From NCBI GenBank assembly GCA_036495525.1, contig DASXMR010000102.1:1-36545 (forward strand): 36,545 bases of DNA. Direction: 5' to 3'. Positions within the stretch are counted from its first letter, which is position 1, and every line of letters starts with the position of its first letter. Source of the DNA: DASXMR01 sp036495525 (GTDB lineage: Bacteria; Actinomycetota; Actinomycetes; Streptosporangiales; Streptosporangiaceae). The position numbers and the translations under genes were made by a program. Shown here piece after piece: positions 33,024-36,545 of this stretch. The notes under the pieces were generated by a model. That model did not search any database, was not told where the DNA came from, and saw only the letters and a list, made by a program, of their open reading frames with translations.

Positions 33024-34465
33024 CCGGCGTCCTGCTCCTGGCCGGGCCCGAGCAGGATCCTGGCGTCCCCGGCGGTGATCACCGACCCGGTGACCAGGAT
33101 CGCCGGGCCTGCCTCGCTGCCGCTGGCCGCGGCGGCCTCGTCGGCGAGCGTGACGGCCACCTCGAGCGCCTGGTCGAGCCGGTCAGCCACCCGCACCCGG
33201 TCCTCGCCGAAGACGCCGGCCGCCACGTCAGCCAGCTTCGCCGGATCCATCGAGCGCGGCGATGAGTTGCCGGTGACGACCAGCTGGCTGGTCACCGGCT
33301 CCAGCTCAGCGAGGATTCCCTCGACGTCCTTGTCGCCGCTGACCGCGATCACCCCGATCAGCTCAGGCTCGCCGAGCACCTCGGTCAGCGCGGCCGCACT
33401 CGCCGCCATCCCGGCCGGGTTGTGCGCCGAGTCCAGGATGATGACCGGCCCGCGGCGCACGATCTCCAGCCGGCCCGGCGATGACATCTGCGCGAACGCC
33501 GTGCGTACCAGGTCAGCGTCAAGCGGGGCACGCCAGCCGGCCGGACTCTCGTCACCCGAAGCACGGGCGCCGCCCGGTGACGACAGCTCGCCGGAAGCGC
33601 CAGGCACCGGCAGCGCGCCGGAGAAGGCCTCGGCAGCGGCCAGCGCGCAGGCGGCGTTGCCGGCCTGGTAATCGCCGAACAGCGGCAGGAACAGTCCGTC
33701 GTAGTCACCAAGCAGCCCGCGGATGCCAAGCAGCTGGCCGCCAACGGCCAGCTCGCGGCTGGTCACGCCGAACTCGGTGCCCTCCCGCACGGGGGTCGCG
33801 CCGACCTCGGCGGCGCGACCCAGCAGCTGCTGCTCGGCGCCTGGCGGCTGGCGGCCGACCACCGCGATCGCGCCTGGCTTGATGATGCCGGCCTTGTCAG
33901 CGGCGATCTTCTCGACGGTGCCGCCCAGGTACCTGGCATGGTCGATCGAGATCGGCGTGATGATCGCCACCGCGCCGTCGGCGACGTTGGTGTTGTCCCA
34001 GGTGCCGCCCATGCCCACTTCGATCACGGCGACGTCGACCGGGGCGTCGGCGAATACCGCGAACGCCATGCCGACGAACACCTCGAAGAACGACAGCCGC
34101 ACTGGGTGACTGTCGTCGACCAGCTGCAGGTACGGGCGGATCTCGTCGTAGGCGTCGATGAACCGGTCAGCTTCGAGCGGCTTGCCGTCCACGCAGATAC
34201 GCTCCCGCATCGACGACAAGTGCGGGCTGGTGAACAGGCCGGTGCGCAGCCCGCGGGCGCGCAGCAGCGTCTCGGTCATCCTGGCGGTCGAGGTCTTGCC
34301 GTTGGTGCCGGTGATGTGGATCACCGGGTAGGCGTGCTGCGGATCGCCGAGCAGCGACGTCAGAGCCCTGATCCGGTCGAGCGACGGCTCGATCGCGTGC
34401 TCTGGCCGACGGGCCAGGATCTCGCGCTCGATCTCGCGCAGCCGCGCCGCTGCCTCGCCCGTCAT
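33020..34465 (-). CDS. folC: Bifunctional dihydrofolate synthase/folylpolyglutamate synthase
   Basis: FolC adds glutamate to dihydropteroate and to folates, giving retained polyglutamylated folate. The 481-residue protein has the ATP-binding loop HITGTNGKTSTA (P-loop at 52-59), the omega-loop TSPHLSSMRERI, SFFEVFVGMAFAVFA, VIEVGMGGTWDNTNV, the ISIDHARYLG motif and ILDSAHNPAGM in the C-terminal domain. The two-domain Mur-ligase fold and length are normal. The segment at about 283-310 (ASGELSSPGGARASGDESPAG) is an insertion-like flexible linker. ATG at 34465 has only a weak ribosome-binding site. It follows valS by about 70 bp, the standard actinobacterial valS-folC order. Confidence 0.96.
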   Translation of the reverse strand: MTGEAAARLREIEREILARRPEHAIEPSLDRIRALTSLLGDPQHAYPVIHITGTNGKTSTARMTETLLRARGLRTGLFTSPHLSSMRERICVDGKPLEADRFIDAYDEIRPYLQLVDDSHPVRLSFFEVFVGMAFAVFADAPVDVAVIEVGMGGTWDNTNVADGAVAIITPISIDHARYLGGTVEKIAADKAGIIKPGAIAVVGRQPPGAEQQLLGRAAEVGATPVREGTEFGVTSRELAVGGQLLGIRGLLGDYDGLFLPLFGDYQAGNAACALAAAEAFSGALPVPGASGELSSPGGARASGDESPAGWRAPLDADLVRTAFAQMSSPGRLEIVRRGPVIILDSAHNPAGMAASAAALTEVLGEPELIGVIAVSGDKDVEGILAELEPVTSQLVVTGNSSPRSMDPAKLADVAAGVFGEDRVRVADRLDQALEVAVTLADEAAAASGSEAGPAILVTGSVITAGDARILLGPGQEQDAG

Positions 34466-34534
34466 CCGGCCATCCAGGCCGCCTGGGTACCACCAGTCAC
34501 CTGTCGAGCCTACTGGCCCGCGTCCGCTGCCCGG

Positions 34535-36545
34535 TCAGCCGGAGCCCGCGGCCGGCAGCGCCGCCAGCCGCTGCACCAGCCGCTCGATGTCGGCCCGGGC
34601 GGCAGCCAGCCGGTCCCTGCTCTTGGCCACCACGGCGGCTGGTGCCCGCTCGACAAAGGCCGGGTTGGCGAGCTTTCGTTCTACCGTCTCGACCTCAGCC
34701 CGCGCGGCCGCCAGGTCCTTCTCCAGCCGGCGACGCTCGGCGACGACGTCGATGGCCGCCGCCGTGTCCAGCTCGACGGTCACCGCCTCGGCCTGCACCG
34801 AGGCGGTAGGTGTGAAGCTGCCGTCCGGCGGCGTCAGCCGCAGCAGCGCCCTGATGCTCGCCTCGTGCACGGCCAGCGGTGTCGCCTCGATCCCGGTCAG
34901 CGAGGCCGGCACCGGCTGAGCGGGGCGCAGGCCCTGATCAGAGCGGAACCTGCGGACCTCGGTCACCAGGCGCATCAGCGAGCCGATCTCGGCCTCGGCC
35001 GCCGGGTCAGCGGAAAACTGGCCGCCAGATCCGGCGCCGCGCTGGCCGGCCCTGCTGCCCGGCCACGGCGCCACCATGACCGAGTCACCGCCGGTCAGCG
35101 CCCGCCAGAGCTCGTCGGTCACGAACGGCATCACCGGGTGGATCAGCCGCAGCAGGGCGTCGAGCACCTGTCCGAGCACCGCCCTGGTCGCCTTCGCGGC
35201 AGCCGCGTCCTGGCCGGCCAGCGGTACCTTGGCCAGCTCCAGGTACCAGTCGCAGAACTCGTCCCAGGCGAAGTGGTAGAGCAGCTCGCACAGCTTGGCG
35301 AACTCGAACGCCTCGAACAGCTCGTCGGCCTGCTCGGTGACGGCGGCGAGCCGGGACAGGATCCACCGGTCGGCTGCCCGCAGCTGCTCAGTGCCCGGCA
35401 GCCCGGCTGCGGCGGTGGCGCCGCTCAGCAGCGCGAACCTGGTGGCGTTCCAGAGCTTGTTGCAGAAGTTACGCGACCCGGCCACCCACTCCTCGCTGAC
35501 CGCGACGTCGCTGCCCGGGCTCGCGCCGCGGGCCAGGGTGAACCTGGTCGCGTCGGCGCCGAACCGGTCGATCCAGTCCAGCGGGTCCACGGTGTTGCCG
35601 CGGCTCTTGGACATCTTCTTGCCGTACTGGTCGCGGACCAGGCCGTGCAGCGCGACCTGGCGGAACGGCACGCTGTCCGCCGGGCCGGCGCCGGCGTTCG
35701 CGTACAGGCCGAACAGCATCATCCTGGCCACCCAGAAGAACAGGATGTCGTAGCCGGTGACCAGCACGCTGGTCGGGTAGAAGGTGCGCAGGTCCGGCGT
35801 GTCGGCTGGCCAGCCGAGTGTCGAGAACGGCCAGAGCGCCGAGGAGAACCAGGTGTCAAGCACGTCGGGGTCCTGGCTCCAGCCTTCGCCGGACGGCGGG
35901 TCCTCGTCGGGTGCCGGGCAGACCACCTCGCCGTCCGGTCCGTACCAGACCGGGATCCGGTGGCCCCACCACAGCTGGCGGCTGATGCACCAGTCGTGCA
36001 TGTTGTCGACCCAGTCGAAGTACCGGGCGGCCAGGTCCTGGGGGTGGATGCGGACCCGGCCGTCGCGGACGGCGTCGCCGGCCGCCTTGGCCAGCGGGTC
36101 GACCCGGACGAACCACTGCAGCGACAGGCGCGGCTCGACGGTCGTGCCGCACCGCGAGCAGTGCCCGACCGCGTGCACGTAGGGGCGGCGCTCGGCCACC
36201 ACGCGGCCGTCCTCCCGCAGGGCGCGCAGGACGGCCGGGCGGGCCTCGAAGCGGTCTAGGCCGTTGAACGGGCCGTGGGTGGTGATCACGCCGCGCTCGT
36301 CCATGACGACCAGGCTGGGCAGGTCGTGACGCCGGCCGATCTCGAAGTCGTCCGGGTCATGGGCCGGGGTGACCTTGACCGCGCCGGTGCCGAACTCGGG
36401 ATCGACGTGCGGGTCGGCCACGACCGGGATGGTGCGCCCGGTCAGCGGGAGCGGGATCTGCCGGCCGACCAGGTGGGTGTAGCGGGCGTCGTCGGGGTGG
36501 ACGGCGATGGCGGTGTCGCCGAGCATCGTCTCGACCCGGGTGGTG
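34535..36545 (-). CDS. valS: Valyl-tRNA synthetase (C-terminal part; runs off window)
   Basis: Only the last 669 codons are in the window; the gene continues beyond 36545. The frame is open across the edge and reads TTRVETMLGDTAIAVHPDD, part of the CP1 editing domain, so the apparent ATG at 36526 is internal. Further landmarks are DPEFGTGAVKVTPAHDPDD, the C-x-x-C pair of the zinc-like segment CSRCGT, the class I KMSKS motif (GKKMSKSRGNTVDPLDW, codons at 35603-35617) and FVTDELWRAL in the anticodon-binding domain. The C-terminal coiled-coil arm starts near ERRRLEKDLAAARAEVE. The HIGH motif lies outside the window. Valine is charged onto tRNA-Val, with editing of threonine. Confidence 0.97.
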   Translation of the reverse strand, partial: TTRVETMLGDTAIAVHPDDARYTHLVGRQIPLPLTGRTIPVVADPHVDPEFGTGAVKVTPAHDPDDFEIGRRHDLPSLVVMDERGVITTHGPFNGLDRFEARPAVLRALREDGRVVAERRPYVHAVGHCSRCGTTVEPRLSLQWFVRVDPLAKAAGDAVRDGRVRIHPQDLAARYFDWVDNMHDWCISRQLWWGHRIPVWYGPDGEVVCPAPDEDPPSGEGWSQDPDVLDTWFSSALWPFSTLGWPADTPDLRTFYPTSVLVTGYDILFFWVARMMLFGLYANAGAGPADSVPFRQVALHGLVRDQYGKKMSKSRGNTVDPLDWIDRFGADATRFTLARGASPGSDVAVSEEWVAGSRNFCNKLWNATRFALLSGATAAAGLPGTEQLRAADRWILSRLAAVTEQADELFEAFEFAKLCELLYHFAWDEFCDWYLELAKVPLAGQDAAAAKATRAVLGQVLDALLRLIHPVMPFVTDELWRALTGGDSVMVAPWPGSRAGQRGAGSGGQFSADPAAEAEIGSLMRLVTEVRRFRSDQGLRPAQPVPASLTGIEATPLAVHEASIRALLRLTPPDGSFTPTASVQAEAVTVELDTAAAIDVVAERRRLEKDLAAARAEVETVERKLANPAFVERAPAAVVAKSRDRLAAARADIERLVQRLAALPAAGSG

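Noticed and set aside
33938..36259. Plus-strand open frame of 773 codons opposite folC and valS
   Set aside because: Composition is typical of an antisense shadow, and both folC and valS match their families along their whole length on the minus strand.

Overview
The window is chromosomal DNA from a high-GC actinomycete. Evidence for this is the roughly 70% GC content, the many GTG and TTG starts, the actinobacterial gene order valS-folC-DUF4233-mreBCD-mrdA-rodA and TIGR03960-TIGR03936-rne-rplU-rpmA-obgE, and a very long, low-complexity RNase E/G. Having mreBCD/mrdA/rodA suggests a rod-forming or sporulating mycelial actinomycete. I cannot place it to genus. Almost all housekeeping genes lie on the minus strand.

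Layout from left to right. (1) 1-1317: tRNA-Ala(GGC), a histidine phosphatase (phosphoglycerate-mutase fold) and rsfS, the usual end of the obgE-nadD-rsfS neighbourhood. (2) 1499-6655: an accessory block with an ABC ATPase gene broken by an in-frame TGA, a large secreted subtilisin-fold protease whose active-site motifs look like sedolisin (S53), a strong terminator with a duplicated arm, and a VOC-fold protein. (3) 6763-13407: nadD, then a short-chain dehydrogenase, a PaaK-like CoA ligase, an M48-type metalloprotease and a HelD/HelR-type RNA polymerase-associated ATPase. (4) 13653-22999: obgE, rpmA, rplU, rne, TIGR03936 and TIGR03960, a tightly packed minus-strand operon for ribosome assembly and RNA metabolism. 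(5) 23000-25046: a tandem-repeat intergenic region, a TauE/SafE permease with a dyad-containing promoter, and a small membrane protein. (6) 25043-32157: the elongation/spore-wall cluster mreB-mreC-mreD-mrdA-rodA. (7) 32158-36545: a 540-bp gene-free leader, then DUF4233, folC and the 3' two thirds of valS.

The housekeeping genes form three themes. These are ribosome biogenesis and translation (valS, obgE, rpmA, rplU, rsfS, tRNA-Ala, RNase E/G), NAD and folate cofactor synthesis (nadD, folC), and cell-wall elongation (mre/mrd/rodA). No CRISPR array, insertion sequence, prophage or recognisable defence system is visible. The most unusual items are the S8/S53 hybrid protease, a MreD with a 375-residue arginine-rich tail, an L21 with a lysine/alanine tail, the nonsense-interrupted ABC ATPase, and the ~39-bp tandem repeat ahead of the TIGR03960 gene.
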